This document shows positions 1 to 6,505 of a stretch of DNA of 10,229 bases, piece after piece. The number at the start of each line of letters is the position of its first letter. The stretch's first letter is position 1. Below the pieces are notes generated by a model that saw only the letters and a program-made list of their open reading frames with translations, was not told the DNA's origin and ran no database searches. The translations under genes were made by a program, and so were the position numbers. The DNA comes from Deltaproteobacteria bacterium (lineage in GTDB: Bacteria > Desulfobacterota > DSM-4660 > Desulfatiglandales > Desulfatiglandaceae): positions 1 to 10,229 of the forward strand of contig JAFDAP010000033.1 in the NCBI GenBank assembly GCA_019313765.1. Reading direction: 5' to 3'.

Positions 1-1
1 A

Positions 2-889
2 ATGATGAATCATACCCAGCTACAGAAAACACAACCCCGAAAACCCGCATGGCTCAAGCGGAGTCTGCCAAAAGGGTCCGAGTATGAAAGGGTGCGCGCA
101 GTTCTCGGCAGGGGCAAACTGCATAGCGTATGCCAGGAAGCCAAATGCCCCAATATCTGGGAATGCTTTTCACAGGAGACCGCGACCTTTCTTATTTTGG
201 GGGATCGTTGCACCCGCAATTGTGGCTTCTGCGCAATTGCCCATGGACCGTCAGGCCCGCCCGACCCCGAAGAACCGGCCAGGGTGGCAGAAGCAGCAAC
301 GAGCATGGGATTGATCTATATGGTCATCACATCTGTTACGCGGGATGATCTTCCTGACGGTGGGGCCGGCCTTTTCGCGGAAACAATCAAAGAGATCCGC
401 AAGAGAATGCCGGATGCCCTTGTGGAGGTTTTGATACCGGATTTTCAGGGAAATACGGGGGTGCTGCAAGCGGTGCTTAATGCGGGTCCGAATGTTCTAA
501 ACCACAATCTTGAAACCGTTCCAAGACTTTATTCCCGGGCACGACCGGAAGCAGTTTACAGTCGCTCACTCGATCTGCTGAAAAATGCCCATGCCTACGC
601 ACCTGACATCCCCACCAAGTCAGGCCTCATGTTAGGCCTGGGAGAGTCTCCCGAAGAAGTCGAAATAACGCTTAAGGACCTTCTTGATGTGGGCTGCGGC
701 ATCCTGACGCTGGGTCAATATCTCCAGCCCTCAAAGGAACACCTGCCGGTTGAGCGGTTTATTCCTCCTGAAGAATTTGACAAGTGGAGGGAAAAGGCCC
801 TTGGCATGGGGTTTTCCCAGGTGGCCAGCGGTCCGTTTGTGAGGAGTTCATATCACGCAAAGGAGCTTTATCAGGCCGTAAGACCTTGA
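2..889 (+). CDS. lipA: Lipoyl synthase (radical SAM)
   Basis: Radical SAM enzyme that inserts two sulfur atoms into octanoyl groups on lipoate-dependent proteins (glycine cleavage H protein, 2-oxoacid dehydrogenase E2). It is cytosolic. Seen in the sequence: the LipA-specific auxiliary cluster motif CX4CX5C (C44, C49, C55), the radical SAM motif CX3CX2C (C70, C74, C77, as CTRNCGFC), and the C-terminal RSSY motif (residues 281-284) whose serine ligates the auxiliary cluster in the family. The length of 295 aa fits complete LipA proteins. Two ATG codons in a row (positions 2 and 5) are possible starts. Only one base precedes them, so the ribosome binding site cannot be seen and a start outside the window is not excluded. 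An 80-nt gap follows before glcD on the same strand, so co-transcription is possible. The function is near certain; the exact start is not. Confidence 0.96.
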   Translation: MMNHTQLQKTQPRKPAWLKRSLPKGSEYERVRAVLGRGKLHSVCQEAKCPNIWECFSQETATFLILGDRCTRNCGFCAIAHGPSGPPDPEEPARVAEAATSMGLIYMVITSVTRDDLPDGGAGLFAETIKEIRKRMPDALVEVLIPDFQGNTGVLQAVLNAGPNVLNHNLETVPRLYSRARPEAVYSRSLDLLKNAHAYAPDIPTKSGLMLGLGESPEEVEITLKDLLDVGCGILTLGQYLQPSKEHLPVERFIPPEEFDKWREKALGMGFSQVASGPFVRSSYHAKELYQAVRP

Positions 890-955
890 ACCGTTGGTTC
901 GTAACCGATTACTTGGTAGCTGGGTCTTGGGGTTTTTTTCTTCAATATTTTATGC

Positions 956-960
956 AGGAG
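956..960 (+). promoter_or_regulatory. Ribosome binding site of glcD
   Basis: AGGAG lies 9 nt before the ATG at 970. It supports that start over the in-frame ATG at 952, which overlaps the site, and over a much longer in-frame extension reaching back into lipA. Confidence 0.75.
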
Positions 961-969
961 AAAATCATT

Positions 970-2361
970 ATGGATAAACAAGATCTCATTGACCGTCTGG
1001 GGGAAATTGTAGGTTCGGACAATGTCCTGTCTTCCCACATGGATCTCATGCTCTACAGCTATGATGCTTCCCTGGAAAAGGGAATGCCGGATGTGGTTGT
1101 GCTGCCTGCCTCAACAGAGGAAGTCTCAAAAGTGATGGCATTGGCCTATGAGGAAAAGATCCCTATTTTAGGGCGGGGTTCGGGCACCAATTTGACGGGT
1201 GGTACAATTCCCGTCAGGGGCGGCATCGTAGTTCATTTCTCCAGGATGAACAGAATTCTTGAGATCGACATCCCCAATCTGACCGCCACCGTTGAACCTG
1301 GAGTGATTACCCTGGACCTCCAGACAGAGGTGCTGAAAAAGGGTTTTGTATACCAGCCCGACCCGGCAAGTCAGAAGGTCTCAACCATTGGCGGTAACAT
1401 TGCGGAGAACTCAGGCGGACCTCACTGTCTCAAGTACGGTGTCACTTCAAACCATGTACAGGGCCTGGAGATAGTCCTTAATGATGGCAGCGTGATCCGG
1501 ACCGGCGGAAAGGCCCGGGACAATCCCGGTTACGACATCACTGGTCTCTGTGTGGGCAGTGAAGGCACCCTGGGTCTGGTGACCAAAGCGATTCTAAAAC
1601 TTGAACGGGCCCCTGAGGCGGTCAAGACCATGTTGGCCATATATGACACCATTGAAGATGGGGCTAACACGGTCTCCGCAATTATTGCAGAAGGGATCAT
1701 CCCTGCCACCTTGGAGATGATGGACAATACGGTTATGCGGGCGGTGGAGGCAACCATCAAGGTGGGGTACCCTCTGGACGCGGCAGCCGTTCTGATAATC
1801 GAGCTGGATGGAATGCCCGAGGGCATGGACGAAAGCGCCGAAAAGATCATGGAAATATGTAAGAGGAACAATGTCAGGGAAGTGAAACTGGCAAAGGATG
1901 AAGCCGAAAGGAGTGTGCTATGGGCGGGCCGAAAAGGCGCTTTCGGCTCCGTGGGACAGGTAAGACCCAGTTATCTTTGTTGCGATGGCACAGTACCCCG
2001 AACCAAACTACCTGAGGTCCTGAACGAGGTCATCGAGATCGGGAAGAAGTATAATCTGCCTATTGGAAATGTTTTTCACGCGGGAGATGGGAACCTGCAT
2101 CCTCTTATCATGTTTGACGAAAGGGATCCCGATGAAAAGGAGCGGGTTCTCAAAGCAGCAACCGAAATTCTGAAAGCATGCGCCGATGCCGGAGGTACGA
2201 TCAGCGGGGAACACGGAGTAGGGCTTGAAAAGTTGAGAGAAACATCATTCATTTTCTGTGAAAATGATCTGGAGTTCGAGCGCAAATTAAAGAAGGCTTT
2301 TGATCCGGATGATATTATCAATCCCGGAAAAATGATTCCCGAACCCGTTTGTGTACAGTAG
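970..2361 (+). CDS. glcD: Glycolate oxidase subunit GlcD, FAD-linked
   Basis: Catalytic flavoprotein subunit of a glycolate (2-hydroxyacid) dehydrogenase, 463 aa, the usual GlcD length. The N-terminal half is a VAO/PCMH-type FAD-binding domain (FAD_binding_4): GRGSGTNLTGG at residues 68-78, PDPASQKVSTIGGN near 130-143, and VGSEGTLG at 195-202. The C-terminal half is FAD-oxidase_C. It keeps the metal/substrate triad of the family: HAGDGNLH (H370, H377) and GEHG (E414). It ends with the typical FDPDDIINPGKM. The stretch CCDGTVPRTKLPEVL through NVFHAGDGNLHPLIMFD closely resembles enterobacterial GlcD as I recall it, more so than D-lactate dehydrogenases. GlcE follows after 19 nt and then GlcF, the classical complex, which supports glycolate as substrate. 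D-lactate or another 2-hydroxyacid remains possible. I found no convincing promoter in the 80 nt upstream. Confidence 0.92.
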   Translation: MDKQDLIDRLGEIVGSDNVLSSHMDLMLYSYDASLEKGMPDVVVLPASTEEVSKVMALAYEEKIPILGRGSGTNLTGGTIPVRGGIVVHFSRMNRILEIDIPNLTATVEPGVITLDLQTEVLKKGFVYQPDPASQKVSTIGGNIAENSGGPHCLKYGVTSNHVQGLEIVLNDGSVIRTGGKARDNPGYDITGLCVGSEGTLGLVTKAILKLERAPEAVKTMLAIYDTIEDGANTVSAIIAEGIIPATLEMMDNTVMRAVEATIKVGYPLDAAAVLIIELDGMPEGMDESAEKIMEICKRNNVREVKLAKDEAERSVLWAGRKGAFGSVGQVRPSYLCCDGTVPRTKLPEVLNEVIEIGKKYNLPIGNVFHAGDGNLHPLIMFDERDPDEKERVLKAATEILKACADAGGTISGEHGVGLEKLRETSFIFCENDLEFERKLKKAFDPDDIINPGKMIPEPVCVQ

Positions 2362-2369
2362 CTCTTCCT

Positions 2370-2374
2370 AGGAG
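2370..2374 (+). promoter_or_regulatory. Ribosome binding site of glcE (TTG start)
   Basis: AGGAG lies 6 nt before a TTG codon at 2381. The next in-frame ATG (2471) has no such site and would cut off the start of the FAD-binding domain, so the site decides in favour of the TTG start. Confidence 0.7.
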
Positions 2375-2380
2375 TTTCAA

Positions 2381-3826
2381 TTGAAAGATTTCAGGGAAAT
2401 AGTTGAAGAACTTGCGGAGATTGTAGGTCAGGAATTTGCAAAAATCCAACCTGACGTCCTTTCCGGGTATATGGTGGATAAGGTGCCACCAAAGGCAGTG
2501 GTCTTTCCAAAAGATACACAGCAGGTTTCGGACGTGGTTCAGGTTGCAAATCGTGAAAACATGACCATTGTTCCATGCGGAAGCAGGACAAAGATAGCCA
2601 TGGGCAACCCGCCAACACGGCTGGACCTCGTGGTGTGCACCTCTCGGATGAACCACATGATTGATGTGGACACATCAAACCTGACCATCACCGTAGAGGC
2701 CGGTGTCAAATTCAGGGATATCCAGGCAAGGCTGGCCACCCAGGAAGATCGTTGCTACCTGCCCCTTGATGATCTGCTTACCGAGGCCGATGAGGTTATC
2801 TGTTCGGACAGGTCACATAACGGGTGTTTCCTGCCCATCGATCCTTCATATGCCAATTCGGCAACCATAGGTGGGATTATTGCCGCCAATTCCAGCGGAC
2901 CTCGTCGGCTCCTGTATAGAAATATAAGGGATTCGATTTTAGGGGTTCGAATGGTAGCACCCACAGGGGAAATTATAGGCGCAGGCGGCAAAACAGTAAA
3001 AAACGTGTCAGGTTATGATGTCTCAAAGCTGGCAGTTGGTTCAATGGGGAGCCTGGGTATTACATGTGAAATGACGTTCAAGCTGGTCCCTTTGCCGGAG
3101 AAAATGGAGACCTTGTTGATCTCCTTCGGATCCTTTTCCGATGCCTCGGCCTTTACCGATCATGTTTTTGAAACCCATCTCCTTCCGGCAAGTGTTGAGG
3201 TGATGAACCGGGAGGCTTACCGTCACCTGGATATGGATAGCATCCCTGATTTCGGTTCTAACGGCTATGTTTCCGCCACAGCCCTCGAGGGCTGTGAACA
3301 GGCAGTAGACCGCATGAGATCCGAAATACTGGATATGGCCAAAGCCAATGGGGCCAAGTCCGACACGGACCTTAAAGAGGAGAAGCACTTGTCATTCCGG
3401 CTTGCGGTGAGTGATCTTGATATCAATCTTGCTGATAGGGCCTCGGGCCTCATCAAGGCCAAACTCAATTACCCCATCTCAGAATGGAAGGGCATCGTGG
3501 AGTCTGTCGAAAACACCTTTTCCGATGCTAATCTGAATTATACGTTCAATGTCCATGCGGGGAGCGGCATCTGTCTGACCAGCCTGCTTGTTGACCGGAG
3601 CGACGCTGAGACTATGGACAGGGCAGTGGAAGCAATGAACATTTTACTGGCCCGCTGCCGTGAAGTTGAAGGCAACCTGGTTATTGAAGGAGCCCCCACA
3701 GAGCTGAAAGAGCGTCTGAAGATCTGGGGAGAAGTGGGTTCCGATTTTGTTGTTATGAAGCGGATCAAGGAACAGATCGATCCATCCGGCATTATGAATC
3801 CGGGGCGTTTCGTGGGAGGTCTTTAG
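2381..3826 (+). CDS. glcE: GlcE-type FAD-binding subunit, enlarged
   Basis: Second flavoprotein subunit of the glycolate dehydrogenase complex, 481 aa from a TTG start, against about 350 aa in enterobacterial GlcE. The FAD-binding domain is clear: PCGSRTKIAMGNPP (65-78), LTITVEAGV (101-109), SATIGGIIAANSSGPRR (160-176), KNVSGYDVSKLAVGSMGSLG (207-226). The C terminus (IDPSGIMNPGRFVGGL) is typical of GlcE. The metal triad of catalytic GlcD proteins is degraded: the first histidine is kept in VHAGSGI (H392), the second is gone, and GEHG is replaced by IEGAP (E436). It is therefore more likely an electron-transfer or structural subunit than a second active site. An insertion of about 25 residues (roughly 124-150) before SATIGG contains C125, C141 and C149 and appears to duplicate the motif C-Y/F-L-P-L/I-D. 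It lies between glcD (19 nt) and glcF (41 nt) in one operon. Confidence 0.85.
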   Translation: MKDFREIVEELAEIVGQEFAKIQPDVLSGYMVDKVPPKAVVFPKDTQQVSDVVQVANRENMTIVPCGSRTKIAMGNPPTRLDLVVCTSRMNHMIDVDTSNLTITVEAGVKFRDIQARLATQEDRCYLPLDDLLTEADEVICSDRSHNGCFLPIDPSYANSATIGGIIAANSSGPRRLLYRNIRDSILGVRMVAPTGEIIGAGGKTVKNVSGYDVSKLAVGSMGSLGITCEMTFKLVPLPEKMETLLISFGSFSDASAFTDHVFETHLLPASVEVMNREAYRHLDMDSIPDFGSNGYVSATALEGCEQAVDRMRSEILDMAKANGAKSDTDLKEEKHLSFRLAVSDLDINLADRASGLIKAKLNYPISEWKGIVESVENTFSDANLNYTFNVHAGSGICLTSLLVDRSDAETMDRAVEAMNILLARCREVEGNLVIEGAPTELKERLKIWGEVGSDFVVMKRIKEQIDPSGIMNPGRFVGGL

Positions 3827-3867
3827 GGTATACATACGGCAGCCCACACACAAAGGAGTAGACGCTC

Positions 3868-5013
3868 GTGAATATCGTTCAACTAAAAAAGCTATCTTAC
3901 GACGAAGTGGCCAAGTGCAACAAGTGCGGATTTTGTCTCCCGAGCTGCCCTACCTACTTAGTTAAAAACTCAGAGGCATATTCCCCCAGGGGACGGAACG
4001 CCATCACCCGGTTCGCCATTGAAAATAAGTTGGACCTGAGCGAAGACACGGAAAGATCCATTTTCACCTGCCTTGGATGCGGCGCCTGTACGGCAGTCTG
4101 CTTGTCAAGTGTCCAGACAAAGGACCTCATCTTTCAAAACCGTGAATGCCAGGTGGATGAAGGCTTTTATCCGAGGGTTGCAGAGCGGCTGGCAAAGACC
4201 CTTGAAGCAAGTCACAATATATCAGATGATGACCAGGAAGACCGTGCGGAATGGCAGGAACTGATAAGGGAACTGCCTGACGGTGCCTTTGAAAAGGAGC
4301 ATGCCGACATCATCTTTTTTGTGGGCTGTGTGGCCTCGTTTTTCCCCATGGTGCAGAAGATACCCGCCAATATGGCCAAGATACTGCAAATGGCGGAGGT
4401 GGACTTTACCATCTTGGGCGATGATGAGTGGTGTTGCGGGTTTCCCTTAGTGGGAGCCGGTATGCCTGAAAAACTGGAAGAGTTGAAAGAGCATAATCTA
4501 AAGAAGGTGGCGGATGTGGGGGCAAAAACGGTTGTTTTTACCTGTCCATCCTGCCTACACACCTGGAAGCATCTATATGACACGGATGTGGAACTAATGC
4601 ATGCCAGCCAGTTGATGGTAGAATTAATAAAAGATGGGCGAATCGAACTAAAAAAGGATATCAATATCGTCGCAACATATCATGATCCATGTGATCTGGG
4701 TCGCAATACGGGGGTGTATGAGGAACCCAGGGATCTGATTCGGGCGGTTCCAGGACTTAAATTCGTGGAGTTGCCCATGAACCGGAAATTCTCTGTCTGC
4801 TGCGGTGGCGGAGGGAATGTGGAGATGACAGATCCGGAACTTTCGGCCCAGGTTGCCCAGGTGAAGCTTGATTCCATCAGAGACGTTGGAGCTGAAATGG
4901 TCATAACCGGATGTCAGCAGTGCGTGCGAACCATGACTACCAGGGCCCGCAGACAGAAGATCGACTTAGAGGTGAAAGACCTGACAGAGCTTGTGGTTGA
5001 GGCCATGGGCTGA
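3868..5013 (+). CDS. glcF: Glycolate oxidase iron-sulfur subunit GlcF
   Basis: Electron-transfer subunit, 381 aa, expected at the inner face of the membrane, taking electrons from the flavoprotein subunits. The N-terminal ferredoxin domain has two 4Fe-4S motifs: C17, C20, C23, C27 followed by P, and C68, C71, C74, C78 followed by L instead of the usual P. Two CCG (cysteine-rich, HdrB/HdrD-like) domains follow: C154, C189-C190-G, C226-x2-C229; then C275 (YHDPCDLGR), C311-C312-G, C349-x2-C352. Both are complete. No membrane segment or signal peptide is visible. The start is GTG at 3868, with AAAGGAG 9 nt upstream. The gene closes the glcDEF operon and converges with the aminotransferase; 47 nt separate the two stop codons. 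The quinone or other acceptor cannot be told from sequence. Confidence 0.9.
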   Translation: MNIVQLKKLSYDEVAKCNKCGFCLPSCPTYLVKNSEAYSPRGRNAITRFAIENKLDLSEDTERSIFTCLGCGACTAVCLSSVQTKDLIFQNRECQVDEGFYPRVAERLAKTLEASHNISDDDQEDRAEWQELIRELPDGAFEKEHADIIFFVGCVASFFPMVQKIPANMAKILQMAEVDFTILGDDEWCCGFPLVGAGMPEKLEELKEHNLKKVADVGAKTVVFTCPSCLHTWKHLYDTDVELMHASQLMVELIKDGRIELKKDINIVATYHDPCDLGRNTGVYEEPRDLIRAVPGLKFVELPMNRKFSVCCGGGGNVEMTDPELSAQVAQVKLDSIRDVGAEMVITGCQQCVRTMTTRARRQKIDLEVKDLTELVVEAMG

Positions 5014-5016
5014 GAT

Positions 5017-5034
5017 GGTGAAAAATGCTTCACC
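5017..5034. terminator. Hairpin between convergent genes, possible weak terminator
   Basis: A perfect 6-bp stem, GGTGAA pairing with TTCACC, with a 6-nt loop, begins 3 nt after the glcF stop and lies 26 nt beyond the aminotransferase stop on the other strand. Its position suits a shared bidirectional terminator. Neither strand shows a T tract after the stem, so it is not a classical intrinsic terminator. Confidence 0.3.
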
Positions 5035-5060
5035 CTTGCAAGCGGCTAAAGTATTACGTT

Positions 5061-6242
5061 TTAGGCATAAACCGACGAAGCGGCCTCTAATGCCCCCTCC
5101 CGGACTTTTACTCCCTGGAATTTCAGCATGGTCTCCAGGCCCGAGAGAAACAGGAACACGTTTCTCCGGCAGGAGGAATGACCCATAAGGCCCACTCGCC
5201 ATATCTTGCCGGCAAGGTCACCTAAGCCCCCGCCGATCTCCATGCCCAGATCATTGAGCAGGGCCTTTCGCACCTTTAAATCATCGGCACCTCCGGGGAT
5301 ACGAATTGCGTTTAACATGGGCAGCCTTTCACCTTCCTGAACAAGCATGGAAAGTCCCATGGCCTCAACGCCGGCAACCAATGCAGTGTGGTTTAATTGG
5401 TGCCGAGCAAAACGGGCATCAAGGCCCTCTTCTGCAATAATCCGCAATGCCTCGCGGAGCCCATAGATCATGTTTATGGGGGCCGTGTGGTGGTATTTTC
5501 TCTCTGCTCCCCAGTAGCTGCTCACCATGCTCATGTCTAAATACCAGCTCACTACCGGGCTTTTTCTATTTTCAAGGGCCTTCATGGCAGCAGGGCTGAA
5601 TGAGATCGGGGAAAGGCCGGGCGGGCAGGAAAGGCACTTCTGGGTCCCGCTGTAAACCGCGTCAATTCCCATTTTGTCAAGGGCTACTTCTATGCCTCCC
5701 AGCGAGGTTACCGTATCCACGAGAAAGAGCGCGCCGCACTCCCGTGCAATGTTAGCAAGGTCTTCAAGGGGCTGGCACACTCCAGTGGAGGTCTCGGCAT
5801 GCACAACGGCAAGGAGCTTTGGATTTTTGCCCTGAACCGCCTTACGGACATCCTCCGGATCAATGGTCTTTCCCCACTCTGCGTCCACGCGGATTAGGGT
5901 GGCGCCCAGACGGTTCACAATATCCGACATGCGGGTCCCGAATACACCGTTGACGCATACCACCACCTCGTCTCCCGGTTCTACGAGGTTTACAAAACAA
6001 GTCTCCATGCCTGCGCTGCCCGTACCTGATACGGGTATGGTCAGGCCGTTTTCCGTCTGGAAAAGAAACCTGAGCAGGCGCTGGGTTTCATCCATAATCG
6101 ACAGGAAAGTGGGGTCAAGATGGCCGATGCAGGGGGCCGACATGGCCTGAAGCACACGTGCAGGCACATCGCTGGGGCCCGGACCCATCAATACGCGTTG
6201 ACCGGGATCAATGTCTCTGAAATCATTCGTATTAAAGCTCAT
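5061..6242 (-). CDS. Alanine/serine-glyoxylate aminotransferase, class V PLP
   Basis: PLP-dependent class V aminotransferase, 393 aa, family length. It likely transfers an amino group from alanine or serine to glyoxylate, giving glycine. Seen: GPGPSDVP (20-27), GHLDPTF (40-46), VSGTGSAGMET (71-81), D176 in LVDTVTSLGG (contact to the PLP ring nitrogen in the family), the PLP lysine K202 in YSGTQKCLSCPPGL, YHHT (250-253), and R349 in WRVGLMG, matching the substrate-carboxylate arginine of human AGT. The order and spacing of these blocks follow alanine-glyoxylate aminotransferase closely as I recall it. The start at 6242 has a strong AAAGGAGG 5 nt upstream. It lies next to glcDEF, whose product would be glyoxylate, which supports the assignment. 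Other members of the family use serine, or act on aminoethylphosphonate or ureidoglycine, so the amino donor is open. Confidence 0.88.
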   Translation of the reverse strand: MSFNTNDFRDIDPGQRVLMGPGPSDVPARVLQAMSAPCIGHLDPTFLSIMDETQRLLRFLFQTENGLTIPVSGTGSAGMETCFVNLVEPGDEVVVCVNGVFGTRMSDIVNRLGATLIRVDAEWGKTIDPEDVRKAVQGKNPKLLAVVHAETSTGVCQPLEDLANIARECGALFLVDTVTSLGGIEVALDKMGIDAVYSGTQKCLSCPPGLSPISFSPAAMKALENRKSPVVSWYLDMSMVSSYWGAERKYHHTAPINMIYGLREALRIIAEEGLDARFARHQLNHTALVAGVEAMGLSMLVQEGERLPMLNAIRIPGGADDLKVRKALLNDLGMEIGGGLGDLAGKIWRVGLMGHSSCRRNVFLFLSGLETMLKFQGVKVREGALEAASSVYA

Positions 6243-6333
6243 AAAAACCTCCTTTGGTAAATTTACGTCTCGGAATTTCTACAACTTATTGAGAATATAG
6301 AACATTTTTGAGGCTTAAGCTCTTGCCTCGGAC

Positions 6334-6483
6334 ATGGAGTAATGGAATGATGGAATACTGGAAGGTTGGTTTTAAAAGGATATTATCCATTTTGATTTTT
6401 TTCAACACTAATTGTACCATTAACCCGACATCGCATTATCCCAGAACCCATTATTCCATTATTCCAGCATTCCAATATTCCAA
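6334..6483. repeat. Palindromic element made of 8-bp repeats
   Basis: Two 39-nt arms (6334-6372 and 6445-6483) are inverted copies of each other, matching at about 30 of 39 positions, around a 72-nt loop. Each arm is itself a tandem array with an 8-bp period: left TGGAGTAA, TGGAATGA, TGGAATAC, TGGAAGGT, TGG; right, read on the minus strand, TGGAATAT, TGGAATGC, TGGAATAA, TGGAATAA, TGGG. It fills most of the gap between the second glcF-like gene and the aminotransferase, both read from the minus strand. A transcript crossing it could fold into a long hairpin and so separate or attenuate expression of the two. Similar TGGAATA-rich repeats occur, from memory, in intergenic regions of several deltaproteobacterial genomes. 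No transposase is nearby. Confidence 0.7.
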
Positions 6484-6505
6484 TTGGGGCGAAGTCCCTA
6501 AGTTT

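Noticed and set aside
888..900. Small hairpin GAACC-GTT-GGTTC overlapping the lipA stop codon, with a T run at 933-939
   Set aside because: The stem has only 5 bp and the T run is more than 30 nt away, so it does not make an intrinsic terminator; I also found no good promoter here for glcD.
784..969. In-frame upstream extension of glcD reaching into lipA
   Set aside because: The extra 62 residues do not resemble GlcD, they overlap lipA, and a good ribosome binding site sits right before the ATG at 970.
4681..4746. Repeat shared with the minus strand near 6780-6860
   Set aside because: It is the conserved YHDPCDLGR...EEPR segment of the second CCG domain in the two homologous GlcF proteins, not a DNA-level repeat element.
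6310..6329. GAGGC/GCCTC hairpin ahead of the aminotransferase
   Set aside because: A 5-bp stem with a 10-nt loop and no T tract on the relevant strand; not enough for a terminator or riboswitch call.
6335..6483. CRISPR array
   Set aside because: The repeat unit is 8 bp with no spacers and the array is inverted on itself; no cas genes are present.
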